A stretch of 26,482 nt of DNA from a virus. This document shows, in pieces, positions 1 to 7,618 of the stretch. Location of the stretch: positions 1-26,482 of IMG/VR virus record IMGVR_UViG_3300050821_004047. The stretch is one strand, 5' to 3'. Position numbers and translations under genes: made by a program. The notes under the pieces were generated by a model. That model ran no database searches. It was given only the letters and a program-made list of their open reading frames with translations, and was not told the DNA's origin. Position 1 is the stretch's first letter. Each line of letters opens with the position of its first letter.

Positions 1-441
1 CAGACCTGTCATCGCTGGAAGATCGACAAGCTCGTCATCGAGAACAAGGCGGCCGGTCATTCGATCGGCCAGGAAATCCGCCGCCTGATGACCGAGGGCA
101 CGATCCAGGATCCGGCGATGATCGACCTGTTCAAGCGGACCTACGCCATCCAGCTGATCGACCCCAAGGCGATCGACAAGGTGGCCAGGCTTTACTCGAT
201 CCAGCACATTTTCGAGGACAAGCTGATCTACGCGCCTGAGCGGCCGTGGTCGGAACTGGTGATCGACCAGTGCGCCGTTTTCCCCAACGCCAAGCACGAC
301 GATCTCACCGATACCGTGAGCCTCTGCCTGCGCCACCTGCGCGAGATGAACATGCTCGAGCGAGGGCTCGAAATCACCGCTGCGCTCAACGAGGAACTGC
401 GTTACAAGGGGAGGCCGCCCCAGAAATTGTATCCAGCCTAG
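1..441 (+). CDS. Terminase large subunit, C-terminal part (5' end outside window)
   Basis: The frame is already open at base 1 and ends at TAG 439-441, giving the last 146 residues. The visible part looks like the RNase H-fold nuclease domain of a phage large terminase, which cuts concatemeric DNA during packaging and drives translocation at the portal. The stretch KLVIENKAAGHSIGQEIRRL matches the usual strand-helix block of that nuclease, and FPNAKHDDLTDTVS near residues 95-108 matches its conserved late motif, whose aspartate normally helps bind metal. An internal ATG at 88 would drop the first block, so the gene is best read as cut by the window edge. The ATPase domain is not in view. The position upstream of the portal gene fits, although five accessory genes and two small unknowns lie between them. 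Confidence 0.85.
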   Translation, partial: QTCHRWKIDKLVIENKAAGHSIGQEIRRLMTEGTIQDPAMIDLFKRTYAIQLIDPKAIDKVARLYSIQHIFEDKLIYAPERPWSELVIDQCAVFPNAKHDDLTDTVSLCLRHLREMNMLERGLEITAALNEELRYKGRPPQKLYPA

Positions 442-485
442 GGGCGCCGCGGCCCGCACCCTTGGCATCATTGATGGAGGCTAAG

Positions 486-896
486 TTGTGCGACTATTCA
501 CTTGAAGCCTACAAATCTCAGGACGCCGAAGTTGGCGCGAAATACAAACTGCATCGCTTCCCGTCGGGTACTTTCGGCCTTCAGGTCGAAGGCACGGCCA
601 ATGAATATGGCTGTGGCACCGCGGCCTGCCTGAAGGAAGGCAGCAGGCTCCTGGTGTCCGGCATCGCCAGCACCTGCCCGGCCGGCGAAGGCATGGGACC
701 GGTCGAGGAAGTCATCTTCGTCAAGGTCGACAAAGATGCCAACACCCGGCACCACGATGCCGTGCGCTTCAGCAACGATCGGATCGTGACCCTTCAGTCG
801 CTGGGTGCCGGCGCCGAGATCACCCTTCTGTCGCTGCCCGAGGAGAAGCTCGAACAGCCGCATGTCGAAGCGCCCGAGATGGTCGACGCCGACTGA
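486..896 (+). CDS. CDYSL-family small protein, TTG start
   Basis: This is a 136-residue protein of unknown function. The frame extends upstream to an ATG at 474, but I prefer TTG 486 because it is preceded by GGAGG (476-480) at 5-nt spacing and because the product then begins (M)CDYSLEAYKSQ. That opening, followed by HRFPSGTFGL, is the N-terminal signature I recognise in a family of small proteins common in Rhizobiales genomes. The middle carries TAACLKEGSRLLVSGI, also typical of the family. No membrane segment or catalytic motif is apparent. The gene follows the terminase by 44 nt and is itself followed by a strong hairpin. In a phage it may be a cargo gene from the host; its role is unknown. 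Family recognition is from memory and was not searched. Confidence 0.7.
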   Translation: MCDYSLEAYKSQDAEVGAKYKLHRFPSGTFGLQVEGTANEYGCGTAACLKEGSRLLVSGIASTCPAGEGMGPVEEVIFVKVDKDANTRHHDAVRFSNDRIVTLQSLGAGAEITLLSLPEEKLEQPHVEAPEMVDAD

Positions 897-903
897 CGAT
901 TTC

Positions 904-928
904 CCCGGACCGTCATTGACGGTCCGGG
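904..928 (+). terminator. Perfect 11-bp hairpin after the CDYSL gene
   Basis: CCCGGACCGTC (904-914) pairs perfectly with GACGGTCCGGG (918-928) around the loop ATT. It lies 8 nt after the stop codon of the preceding gene, where a Rho-independent terminator would be expected. The following bases (TTCTATGCTGTT) are only weakly T-rich, so termination may be inefficient. The symmetry would also allow it to act as a protein-binding operator. Confidence 0.55.
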
Positions 929-951
929 TTCTATGCTGTTAAGCTGATTGG

Positions 952-1179
952 ATGATTACCACACCTGCCCAGGCGACCGTCGAGCCCCGCGACATGGTCA
1001 CGGGCGGCGGCGAACGCTGGTGGCGCGTCAATGTGAGTACACCGCCTGGCTGGCCCAAGGCTGCCAGCCGGTCCTACTGGATCAAAGCATTCACCGATGT
1101 GCAGGCGGGGCAGCTCGGCCTCAATCGTTTCAGCGAAGAGATCGACGGAAGGCCGCAGGGCCAGATATGGATGGGATGA
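952..1179 (+). CDS. Hypothetical protein, 75 aa
   Basis: A small protein I do not recognise. It runs from ATG 952 to TGA 1177-1179 and has high G/C at third codon positions, which supports real coding over the competing frame that spans the same bases (from 948). Residues around GERWWRVNV and SYWIKAFTD are rich in aromatic residues. No signal peptide or membrane segment is visible. No good Shine-Dalgarno sequence precedes the start. The stop overlaps the ATG of the next methyltransferase gene as ATGA (1176-1179), so the two are probably translationally coupled. It is the first gene of the accessory block between terminase and portal. Confidence 0.6.
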   Translation: MITTPAQATVEPRDMVTGGGERWWRVNVSTPPGWPKAASRSYWIKAFTDVQAGQLGLNRFSEEIDGRPQGQIWMG

Positions 1180-1925
1180 TGGATCAGTTCCTGCCGCCCG
1201 ATGACAACGACTACACCAATCGCGATCGCCAGCTGCCTGTGCAGGTCGCCATGCGGCAGTTCTTTCAGGGCGGCTACATCTACGATGCGCTGCTGCGCGT
1301 CACGCAGTCTGTTCTACCAATCAAATCTGTGCATGAGAAGTTCGACATTCAGCTCAAGCCCGGCATGACCTACGAGACCTTGGGCTCCGACCTCTCGACC
1401 CTGCATTTCTTGCAATTGCTGGTGCGCCTGACCGGCGCTAGGCATGTGTTGGAGATCGGCACCTACATCGGCGTGTCGGCGATGTTCCTGGCCGAGGCTT
1501 TGAAAATCAACAATGGTTTTATCGTTACGATCGAGAAGGGCAAGGAATTCGACAAAATAGCGCGAGATAATTTTCATCGTAACGGTATGTTGCATTGTAT
1601 TGAGCCGATTCTCGGCGATGCATTGGCTGTCGTAGAAGATTGGCGCGGCGCTGCTGCGCGGCCTTTCGACATGATTTTTCTCGACGGCGCCAAGCAAGAC
1701 TACGCGCGACTTCTCTTGCCGCTGCTCGACCTTCTCCGACCCGGCGCCCTGCTCGTGGTCGATGACGTCTTTTGCCAGGGCGACACGCTCAACCTGGAAC
1801 CGACGACCGACAAGGGCCGCGGCGTGCGCAATCTGCTGGACCAGGTGGCGAAGCTCGAGGGCTTCTCGCCGGTGATCCTGCCCTATGGTGACGGTCTGCT
1901 TCTGCTACGGAAGCCTCATGGATGA
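1176..1925 (+). CDS. SAM-dependent O-methyltransferase, family 3-like
   Basis: A 249-residue class I methyltransferase. Motif I, VLEIGTYIGVSAMF, lies at about residues 91-104 and would bind S-adenosylmethionine; an acidic partner appears in VTIEKGKEF; DMIFLDGAKQDY (about 165-176) and LLVVDDVF (about 192-199) match the later strands of the family-3/COMT-like O-methyltransferases. The start at 1176 is chosen because it forms an ATGA overlap with the previous gene; the open frame reaches back to 948, but that part is out-of-frame reading of the 75-aa gene. The substrate cannot be told from sequence: catechol-like groups, sugars or small metabolites are all possible. Its end overlaps the next methyltransferase by 8 nt, which suggests the two act in the same process. 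A patch of AT-richer codons occurs at about 1490-1640. Confidence 0.8.
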   Translation: MMDQFLPPDDNDYTNRDRQLPVQVAMRQFFQGGYIYDALLRVTQSVLPIKSVHEKFDIQLKPGMTYETLGSDLSTLHFLQLLVRLTGARHVLEIGTYIGVSAMFLAEALKINNGFIVTIEKGKEFDKIARDNFHRNGMLHCIEPILGDALAVVEDWRGAAARPFDMIFLDGAKQDYARLLLPLLDLLRPGALLVVDDVFCQGDTLNLEPTTDKGRGVRNLLDQVAKLEGFSPVILPYGDGLLLLRKPHG

Positions 1926-2601
1926 TTTGACCCAGCGCATCATCGCCGAAGTGCGCCCCTACACCATGGTGCCGAACGAAGGCCTCGCCACGACGATCGA
2001 GCTCACGCTCGACGCCATTAAGGCGGATATACCGGGCGAACTCGTCGAATGCGGCGTATGGAAAGGCGGCTGCAGCTTCGCCATGCTGCTGGCCCAGCGC
2101 TACGCCTTTGGCGAGATCAAGCGACCGGTCTGGATGTATGACAGCTTTCAGGGCATGGGCGCGATCAGTCCGCAGGACGGCGAGCATGCGCGCTGGTGGA
2201 AGCAGCGCTCGCTTTCCGGTGCGCCGGATCCCGACAAGCAGAATTACTGCGCCGCGCCGCTTGACGAGGTGAAGGAAGCGATCAGGCATTTTGATCTTGA
2301 AGATCACACCATCTTGCGCGCCGGCTGGCTGCAGGCAACGCTTCCGCTGCGGCCCAGACCGCAGCAGATCGCTGTGCTGCGGGTGGATTGCGACTGGCAT
2401 TCTCCCGTGAAGTGCTGTCTTGATGAGTTAGTACCGTTGGTGAGTGTTGGTGGACCTGTGATCTTAGATGATTTTGGTATTTGGGAAGGCGCTACACTTG
2501 CGACCTACGAATACTTGGCTACGAATCAGCGGCCATGGCCGATCCAATCTGTGCCGAACGGTTGCGGGGCGTATTTCATAAAAGGAAATGACACATGGTA
2601 G
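1918..2601 (+). CDS. TylF/MycF-type (macrocin O-methyltransferase-like) methyltransferase
   Basis: A 227-residue protein with the full motif set of the TylF family, whose characterised members methylate sugar hydroxyls, using SAM and a metal ion, during macrolide synthesis. GELVECGVWKGG (residues 40-51) is the SAM-binding motif, WMYDSFQGMG follows, LRVDCDW (154-160) carries the acidic residues, and VILDDFG (181-187) ends the core. The family often sits in sugar-modification clusters, so methylation of a glycan is a reasonable guess. ATG 1918 overlaps the upstream methyltransferase by 8 nt; a longer GTG start at 1885 lacks family support. The last roughly 190 nt, next to the HNH gene, have clearly lower third-position GC than the rest. 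The stop overlaps the HNH start by 7 nt. Confidence 0.8.
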   Translation: MDDLTQRIIAEVRPYTMVPNEGLATTIELTLDAIKADIPGELVECGVWKGGCSFAMLLAQRYAFGEIKRPVWMYDSFQGMGAISPQDGEHARWWKQRSLSGAPDPDKQNYCAAPLDEVKEAIRHFDLEDHTILRAGWLQATLPLRPRPQQIAVLRVDCDWHSPVKCCLDELVPLVSVGGPVILDDFGIWEGATLATYEYLATNQRPWPIQSVPNGCGAYFIKGNDTW

Positions 2602-3044
2602 CGCGCGCTCTATCGCTCGATGCAATCGCTGAAAAATTATTCGCTAAATCGATCCCCGAACCTAACAGCGGTTGTCGCCTGTGGGAGGCATGCACTGACA
2701 CGACTGGCTATGGTCTTGTGCGCCATAACGGGAAGCAGCGCGCGACGCATCGGTTGTCGTGGTTGGTGCATCGCGGGGCTATTCCTAAAGGTCTGGATGT
2801 GCTTCACAAATGTGACGTGCGGCAGTGCATTAACCCGGATCATCTGTTTCTCGGTACACATACTGACAACATGCGAGACATGACCGCCAAGGGGCGACAT
2901 GGGATGACAACTTTAACGGAAGATGATGTAAGGGCAATTCGCGCGGCTTCTGGTACGCAACAGGCGCTGGCTGATCGCTATAATGTCAGTCAGTCTATTA
3001 TATCGGATATCAAAATAAGAAAAAGCTGGAAGCATTTGTCGTGA
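2595..3044 (+). CDS. HNH homing endonuclease with C-terminal helix-turn-helix
   Basis: A 149-residue free-standing homing endonuclease. The HNH core is visible as ATHRLSW, then VLHKCDVRQCINPDHLFLGT and DNMRDM with KGRHG following; the histidines and the late asparagine fit the metal-binding and catalytic ββα fold. The C-terminal part (QQALADRYNVSQSIISDIKI) looks like a helix-turn-helix that would recognise DNA. These enzymes cut an allele lacking them and spread by repair. AAGGA at 2582-2586 lies 8 nt before the ATG. It overlaps TylF by 7 nt and its TGA overlaps the next GTG start as GTGA, so it is embedded without an intron. Codons are AT-richer than in core virion genes. The gene at 19810 has the same architecture. 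Confidence 0.9.
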   Translation: MVARALSLDAIAEKLFAKSIPEPNSGCRLWEACTDTTGYGLVRHNGKQRATHRLSWLVHRGAIPKGLDVLHKCDVRQCINPDHLFLGTHTDNMRDMTAKGRHGMTTLTEDDVRAIRAASGTQQALADRYNVSQSIISDIKIRKSWKHLS

Positions 3045-4087
3045 GCATTCCCCATCATCCCCTGATCGATGCCTGGTATCAGGAGGAACTTGCTACAGGT
3101 CACTATCAGCGCGACGATGCCGGCGTCGTCATGGGTTTCCCGCTATGGGGCGAAGCCTACGTGCAACGCTTCCTGAACTACATGCTGCCATCCATGATGG
3201 CGCCGCCCAATCACAAGGCGCTGGATGCTGCACGTTGGGAGCTCGTGCTTTACGTCGATCGGCAGACGGCGCAGAGCCTTGAGGCTGTATCGGCACTATG
3301 GAATAGGCCGATCGGCTGGCGTCTGCTGCCTGACGATCTCGCCGATCTGCTTCACCGCAGTCCTGAATGGAAGTACAGCCTGATGTCGGCGGTCCATAAC
3401 CTCCTGATCCATCAGGCGGCGCAAAAGGGCGCCGGCTTCGGCATGGCGGTGTCGGACATTGTCTATTCGAGCCGCTATTTCGAGCGCCTGCTGGCGCTGG
3501 GCCAGACGCACGATGTCATCGTCCATCAGGCCTTAATTGTCAGTGAAAAAGCAGCGGCATACGAACTTGATGCTCTAGCCTGGGAAGGCACGCTGGAGAT
3601 CTCTGCGCAGGAACTCGGCACTCTAGGCTGGTGGCGTGTTTGTGGCCTGATGAAGAGCTGGAACATGAACGACATCGAGGATCCGAGCGAAGGTGTGCCC
3701 GGCACGCACTTTGTGCTGTGGCGCGGCCAGAACAGCATTCGCATGCATTGTCCGCACCTCACGCCGGTCTGGCTCAGCAACAAGGCCTGCCGCGAGGTGC
3801 CGACCGATATCAGCGACACGCTCGACGCGCGCTTCCTGGGCGATGCGTACATGCCGACGCTTGACGACGACATGACGCTGATCACGATCGACAATTCGCG
3901 CGATGCGCCGGCCGACAAGGCGACTTTCGACCTGTTCAGGCATAACCTGCTGGCGCATTTTGCCGCCTGCATGTCGCAGTTCAAGGTGCCCTGCATGGTA
4001 CCGACCCTACCGGCGACCGACGGCTTCCTGCCTGACGACGTGATTGAGCAGCGTTTCCAAAAACTCTGCGGACTTTTAGGAGTGTGA
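3041..4087 (+). CDS. WGE-motif protein A, possible glycosyltransferase-like enzyme (paralogue 1)
   Basis: A 348-residue protein paralogous to the next gene. Shared blocks, in order, are VMGFPLWGEAYVQRFLNYML (about residues 30-49), KALDAARWELVLYVD, AVHNLLIHQA, the acidic SDIVYSSRYFE, LGTLG, and a C-terminal IRMHCPHLTPVWLS with an invariant-looking HC pair. The N-terminal strand-helix pattern (P-x-WG-x-x-Y...LPS...L-x-LYVD) followed by an acidic motif resembles GT-A type nucleotide-sugar-dependent transferases, and I recall alphaproteobacterial proteins with this opening being labelled that way. This is inference; no standard DXD is certain. GTG 3041 forms a GTGA overlap with the HNH gene. Its location after two methyltransferases suggests glycan chemistry. 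Otherwise it should be treated as unknown. Confidence 0.6.
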   Translation: MSIPHHPLIDAWYQEELATGHYQRDDAGVVMGFPLWGEAYVQRFLNYMLPSMMAPPNHKALDAARWELVLYVDRQTAQSLEAVSALWNRPIGWRLLPDDLADLLHRSPEWKYSLMSAVHNLLIHQAAQKGAGFGMAVSDIVYSSRYFERLLALGQTHDVIVHQALIVSEKAAAYELDALAWEGTLEISAQELGTLGWWRVCGLMKSWNMNDIEDPSEGVPGTHFVLWRGQNSIRMHCPHLTPVWLSNKACREVPTDISDTLDARFLGDAYMPTLDDDMTLITIDNSRDAPADKATFDLFRHNLLAHFAACMSQFKVPCMVPTLPATDGFLPDDVIEQRFQKLCGLLGV

Positions 4088-4089
4088 GT

Positions 4090-5127
4090 ATGGATATCGT
4101 CGCCTGGTACACCAAGGAGTATCTCGAAAAACGCTTCTATCGTGGCTCGCCGCGCCTGGTCATGGGCTGCCCGCTGTGGGGCGAGACCTACACCGAGTGG
4201 TTCATGAAATACTGCCTGCCGTCGATCCTGGCGCCGGCCAATCGCAAGGCGCTTGACGCTGCCGGTTGGCGGCTGATCCTTTACACCGATCAAGATCAGC
4301 TTATTGACTATTTACCGGCGGGCGTTCCGATTGAGATCAGAGGACTGCCTGAAGGCTATGCCGAAGCCATCGCCGAGAACGGCCACGAGAAATTCAAGAT
4401 CGTGGCCGTTGTGCACAACCTGCTGGTCCACGAGGCCGGGCGCTATCCCGAAGCCGGATTTCATATGCTGCTGCCGGATCACGTCTATTCCGAGCGCTTC
4501 TTCTCCAATCTCTTGTGGCTGGCGTGGAAGCATCCGGCGATCGTGCAGACTAGCCTGACCTGCGTGGAAGCGGATATCGGGCCAGTGCTAGAGTTTCATC
4601 GGCAGCCTGATGGTTCGCTGACTGTTCCAGCAACGAGGTTAGGTACTTTGGGTTCGCTGACGATGACTCCTCAATGGCGTTCATGGTGTCTTAGCGATAA
4701 CGAGACGTTAGAGCAGATGCCCAACACCGATTTCATCTTCTGGCAGGGTTACGACCATATCCGCATGCATTGCGCCCACCAGAACCTGATGTGGCTTTCC
4801 CCCAATCGCTGCCGCCATGCCGATACCAATGTCGGCGGCACGCTCGATAGCGAACTGCCGCGCTACACCCACAACTACTGCTTCTCGCCCCAGGTCGAGG
4901 ACGACATGGGCTTCATCGCCCTGTCGGGCGGCGGCGAGCCCGCGCCGATCGTCGATTTCGCCAAGTTCCGCAAGGATTTCTGGGCCAACCTGGATGGCAA
5001 CAAGGATTTCGAGAAATACGTCCGCACGCCCTGTTTCCTGCCCTGTGAACCGGCCGATGGCTTTCCAAGCGGCAAAGAGCTAGACTTCAAGTTTCAGCAG
5101 GTGATGCGGAAACTTGAAGAGGTCTGA
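4090..5127 (+). CDS. WGE-motif protein B, possible glycosyltransferase-like enzyme (paralogue 2)
   Basis: A 345-residue paralogue of the preceding gene, giving a tandem duplicated pair. It repeats the signature blocks VMGCPLWGETYTEWFMKYCL, KALDAAGWRLILYTD, VVHNLLVHEA, the acidic LPDHVYSERFF, LGTLG and DHIRMHCAHQNLMWLS. ATG 4090 is preferred over GTG 4084 because AGGAG (4078-4082) stands 7 nt before the ATG but only 1 nt before the GTG. The two copies differ enough that duplication is not recent, which suggests distinct acceptors or a heteromeric enzyme. A glycosyltransferase-like role is inferred from the fold pattern and neighbours only. Codons at about 4585-4700 are noticeably AT-richer than the rest. 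Its stop overlaps the portal ATG by one base. Confidence 0.6.
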   Translation: MDIVAWYTKEYLEKRFYRGSPRLVMGCPLWGETYTEWFMKYCLPSILAPANRKALDAAGWRLILYTDQDQLIDYLPAGVPIEIRGLPEGYAEAIAENGHEKFKIVAVVHNLLVHEAGRYPEAGFHMLLPDHVYSERFFSNLLWLAWKHPAIVQTSLTCVEADIGPVLEFHRQPDGSLTVPATRLGTLGSLTMTPQWRSWCLSDNETLEQMPNTDFIFWQGYDHIRMHCAHQNLMWLSPNRCRHADTNVGGTLDSELPRYTHNYCFSPQVEDDMGFIALSGGGEPAPIVDFAKFRKDFWANLDGNKDFEKYVRTPCFLPCEPADGFPSGKELDFKFQQVMRKLEEV

Positions 5128-7424
5128 TGGCACCCCCGCTCGACGCCGGCCTGGTCCCCAGTTCTGCCGAGGATGACGGCCCGCTCGAGGTCGAGCTTTT
5201 AGACCACGAGCCGGGCGAGGATAGGCCTGTCACCGACGATGACGGCAATATCCTGCGCATCGAGCATGCCGACGGCGAGATCACCGTCAGCGTGGACGGC
5301 AACCCGATCGCCCGGCTTAACGACAATCCAAACCCGCCCAAGTGGTTCGACAATCTGGTCGATCACATCGACAGAATGCAGCTCGGCATCATCTGCAACG
5401 ACCTGATCGATGGCGTGAAGCAGGACATCGAGAGCCGCACCGAATGGATGGACCAGCATGTCCAGGCCTTCAAGATGCTGGGCTGGAAGCTCGAGGTGCC
5501 GAACCAGACCAGCGACGCAGCCGACGGTGCGGTCGACGGGACGTCGACCGTCCGTCATCCCATGTTGCAGGAAGCCGTGCTGCGTTTCTGGGCCAATGCC
5601 GATGCCGAGATGCTGCCGGCTGACGGCCCGGTCAAGGTGCGCGACGACGACAATAACGGCGACATGCCACGCGACCAGCTGGCGGCCGCCTACATGACCG
5701 ATTTCAACCACTTTTTGACGGTGGTGGCCAAGGAATTTCAGCCCGACACGTCGCGCATGCTGCTGAAGCTCGGTTTCGGCGGCGCCGGTTTCAAGAAGGT
5801 CTACTACTGCCCGCAGCGCAATCGCCCGGTTTCTGAATCGATCGATGTCGAGGATCTGATCGTCAGCAACACCGCGACCAGCCTCGAGACGGCCCGGCGC
5901 ATCACCCATCGCATCATGATGGCGCCCAATACCGTGAAACGCATGCAGGTGCTGGGCATCTATGCCGACGTGCCGCTCGGTATACCGGCTGAGACTGATT
6001 ACGATCCCCTGAAGGAGGAAAAGGCGGCGCAGCAGGGCGTGCGCATTTCGACCATGCGCGCGGAGGATCGTGATCGCGAGATCTGGGAAATCTACTGCGA
6101 ACGCAACATCGCAGGCTTTGAGCACAAAAAGGGGCTTGAGGTACCTTACCGCATCACCATCGACTACTCGAGCCGGCAGGTTCTGGCGGTAGTGCGCAAC
6201 TACGACAAGGGCACCGAGCAGCTGCCGATCCCGCTGATCCCCTTCGTGATGTATACGTTCGTGCCTGGGTGGGGTTTCTGGCCGATCGGCTTGCTCCACA
6301 TTATGAGCAACCTGACTAATGCCAGCACGGCGGCGTGGCGCATCATGCTCGATAACGGCATGTTCGCAAACTTTCCCGGTTTCCTGATTGCCCAGGCTGG
6401 CATGCGGCAGGAGACATCGGTCATTCGCGTGGCACCGGGCAGTGGGGCTGCCGTCAACACCAACGGCATGCCGATCAAGGATGCCGTGATGCCGCTGCCT
6501 TATAAGACCGAGGGCCAGGCGGCCCTGATGGCGCTCAACCAGGACATCGTGGGCCAGGCGCAGCGGGTCGGCATGACGGCCGAGCTGCCGGTGTCGGAGG
6601 GTCGCGAGGATACGCCCGCCACCACCATGCTGGCGATGATCGAGCAGGCTCAGAAGCAGTTGCTGGCCGTGCACAAGGGCCTGCATCGGAGCCAGGCCGA
6701 GGAATTTAACAAGATTGCCGACGTCTTCCGGAAACACCCCGAAAGCTTCTGGCAGTGCAACAAGCGACCTGCCCATCCTTGGGATGAAGCGACCCTGATG
6801 CGTGCGCTCGACGATTGCAATCTCGTGCCGCGGTCCGACCCCAACACCGCGAGCCAGATGCATCGGCTGGTGAAAGTCGCCGCGCTAAAACTGCTGGAGA
6901 GCCAATCGCCTCCGGGCATGTTCGATCCGATCGCCACCAACACGATGGCCATCGAGGCGATCGGGTTTTCCAATCCGACACGCTTTTTTGCGCCGGTCAG
7001 CGCCATGGGTCAGCCGACGCCCGAGCAGGCGGCGCAGAACCGTGAGCTCGACATCAAACAAGCGTTGGCACAAGCCAAGACGGTCGAGACGCAGGCCAAG
7101 GCGCAGCAGATCCAGGCGACGGCAGGACTGGCTAACCAGAAGTTCCAGCTCGAGAGCGTGCTGGGCGAAGGCGACATGAAAATTAAAGCCGCGAAGACGC
7201 AGGGCGAACTGGCGCTTGACCAGCGCAAGGCTGACGACGCCAGGGAGAAAGACTTGATCGCCGAGCGGGTTCAGCTGGTCGATGTCGCCCAGAATTTAGC
7301 TGTCCACCCTGAGAGCGCCGGCCTGGTCGAGCCCCTGATCCGACCGGCATTCGAGGACGTACAGCGCCGCCAGAACGAGCACGAGGCCAAGAAGACGGCC
7401 GGCCTCGTGCCGCCGGGTATGTGA
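5127..7424 (+). CDS. Portal protein
   Basis: A 765-residue phage portal, the dodecameric ring at one capsid vertex through which DNA is packaged and ejected. Length and composition fit the large portals of podovirus-like phages. After an acidic N-terminus (about 1-45) there is a helical body. The region IRVAPGSGAAVNTNG, then MTAELPVSEGREDTPATTML and QKQLLAVHKGLHRSQAEEF (about residues 430-530), matches the conserved central part of this portal group. The C-terminal 140 residues are Gln/Ala/Lys-rich and predicted coiled coil (QALAQAKTVETQAKAQQIQA), as in the portal barrel or tail region. GAGG at 5119-5122 precedes ATG 5127, which shares one base with the previous stop. It partners the terminase encoded at the window start. 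Confidence 0.85.
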   Translation: MAPPLDAGLVPSSAEDDGPLEVELLDHEPGEDRPVTDDDGNILRIEHADGEITVSVDGNPIARLNDNPNPPKWFDNLVDHIDRMQLGIICNDLIDGVKQDIESRTEWMDQHVQAFKMLGWKLEVPNQTSDAADGAVDGTSTVRHPMLQEAVLRFWANADAEMLPADGPVKVRDDDNNGDMPRDQLAAAYMTDFNHFLTVVAKEFQPDTSRMLLKLGFGGAGFKKVYYCPQRNRPVSESIDVEDLIVSNTATSLETARRITHRIMMAPNTVKRMQVLGIYADVPLGIPAETDYDPLKEEKAAQQGVRISTMRAEDRDREIWEIYCERNIAGFEHKKGLEVPYRITIDYSSRQVLAVVRNYDKGTEQLPIPLIPFVMYTFVPGWGFWPIGLLHIMSNLTNASTAAWRIMLDNGMFANFPGFLIAQAGMRQETSVIRVAPGSGAAVNTNGMPIKDAVMPLPYKTEGQAALMALNQDIVGQAQRVGMTAELPVSEGREDTPATTMLAMIEQAQKQLLAVHKGLHRSQAEEFNKIADVFRKHPESFWQCNKRPAHPWDEATLMRALDDCNLVPRSDPNTASQMHRLVKVAALKLLESQSPPGMFDPIATNTMAIEAIGFSNPTRFFAPVSAMGQPTPEQAAQNRELDIKQALAQAKTVETQAKAQQIQATAGLANQKFQLESVLGEGDMKIKAAKTQGELALDQRKADDAREKDLIAERVQLVDVAQNLAVHPESAGLVEPLIRPAFEDVQRRQNEHEAKKTAGLVPPGM

Positions 7425-7618
7425 TGAGTGCGCTGGATTTTTATGTGGTCTACTGGACGCTGGATGGTCAACGTCATTCCGCAGAACATCTTGGTTTGTT
7501 GCAAGCTCAAAGGGATTTAGCGCACGTATCGAGATATGAAAACGTGGAAGATCCCGAGATGACGGGGCCTTTCACTTTTTCGGAATTGCTGGATATACGT
7601 AAGGCGATAGGTTTGTGA
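7424..7618 (+). CDS. Hypothetical small protein, 64 aa, AT-richer codons
   Basis: An unrecognised protein between the portal and the 1075-aa gene. It contains FYVVYWTLDGQRHSAEHLG and ends with FTFSELLDIRKAIGL. ATG 7424 shares one base with the portal stop; GTG 7421, giving a GTGA overlap, is an alternative that adds one residue. The third codon positions are much lower in GC than in the portal, suggesting later acquisition. The stop shares a base with the next ATG, so translation is coupled on both sides. No membrane segment or known motif is seen. Confidence 0.55.
   Translation: MSALDFYVVYWTLDGQRHSAEHLGLLQAQRDLAHVSRYENVEDPEMTGPFTFSELLDIRKAIGL

Noticed and set aside
246-485. Upstream extension of the CDYSL frame back to GTG 246
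   Set aside because: It overlaps the terminase end in another frame and gives Arg/Ala-rich shadow sequence; the family N-terminus and ribosome-binding site favour TTG 486.
916-944. TTGACG(916)-17 nt-TTAAGC as a sigma-70 promoter
   Set aside because: The -35 lies in the hairpin stem and the -10 match is poor; not strong enough to annotate.
948-1175. Upstream extension of the first methyltransferase
   Set aside because: It overlaps the 75-aa gene, whose codons have better third-position GC; methyltransferase homology starts after 1176.
5199-6863. 554-codon open frame on the minus strand opposite the portal gene
   Set aside because: It is the mirror of a strongly supported portal gene with high third-position GC, which commonly leaves the opposite frame open; the product shows no recognisable domain.
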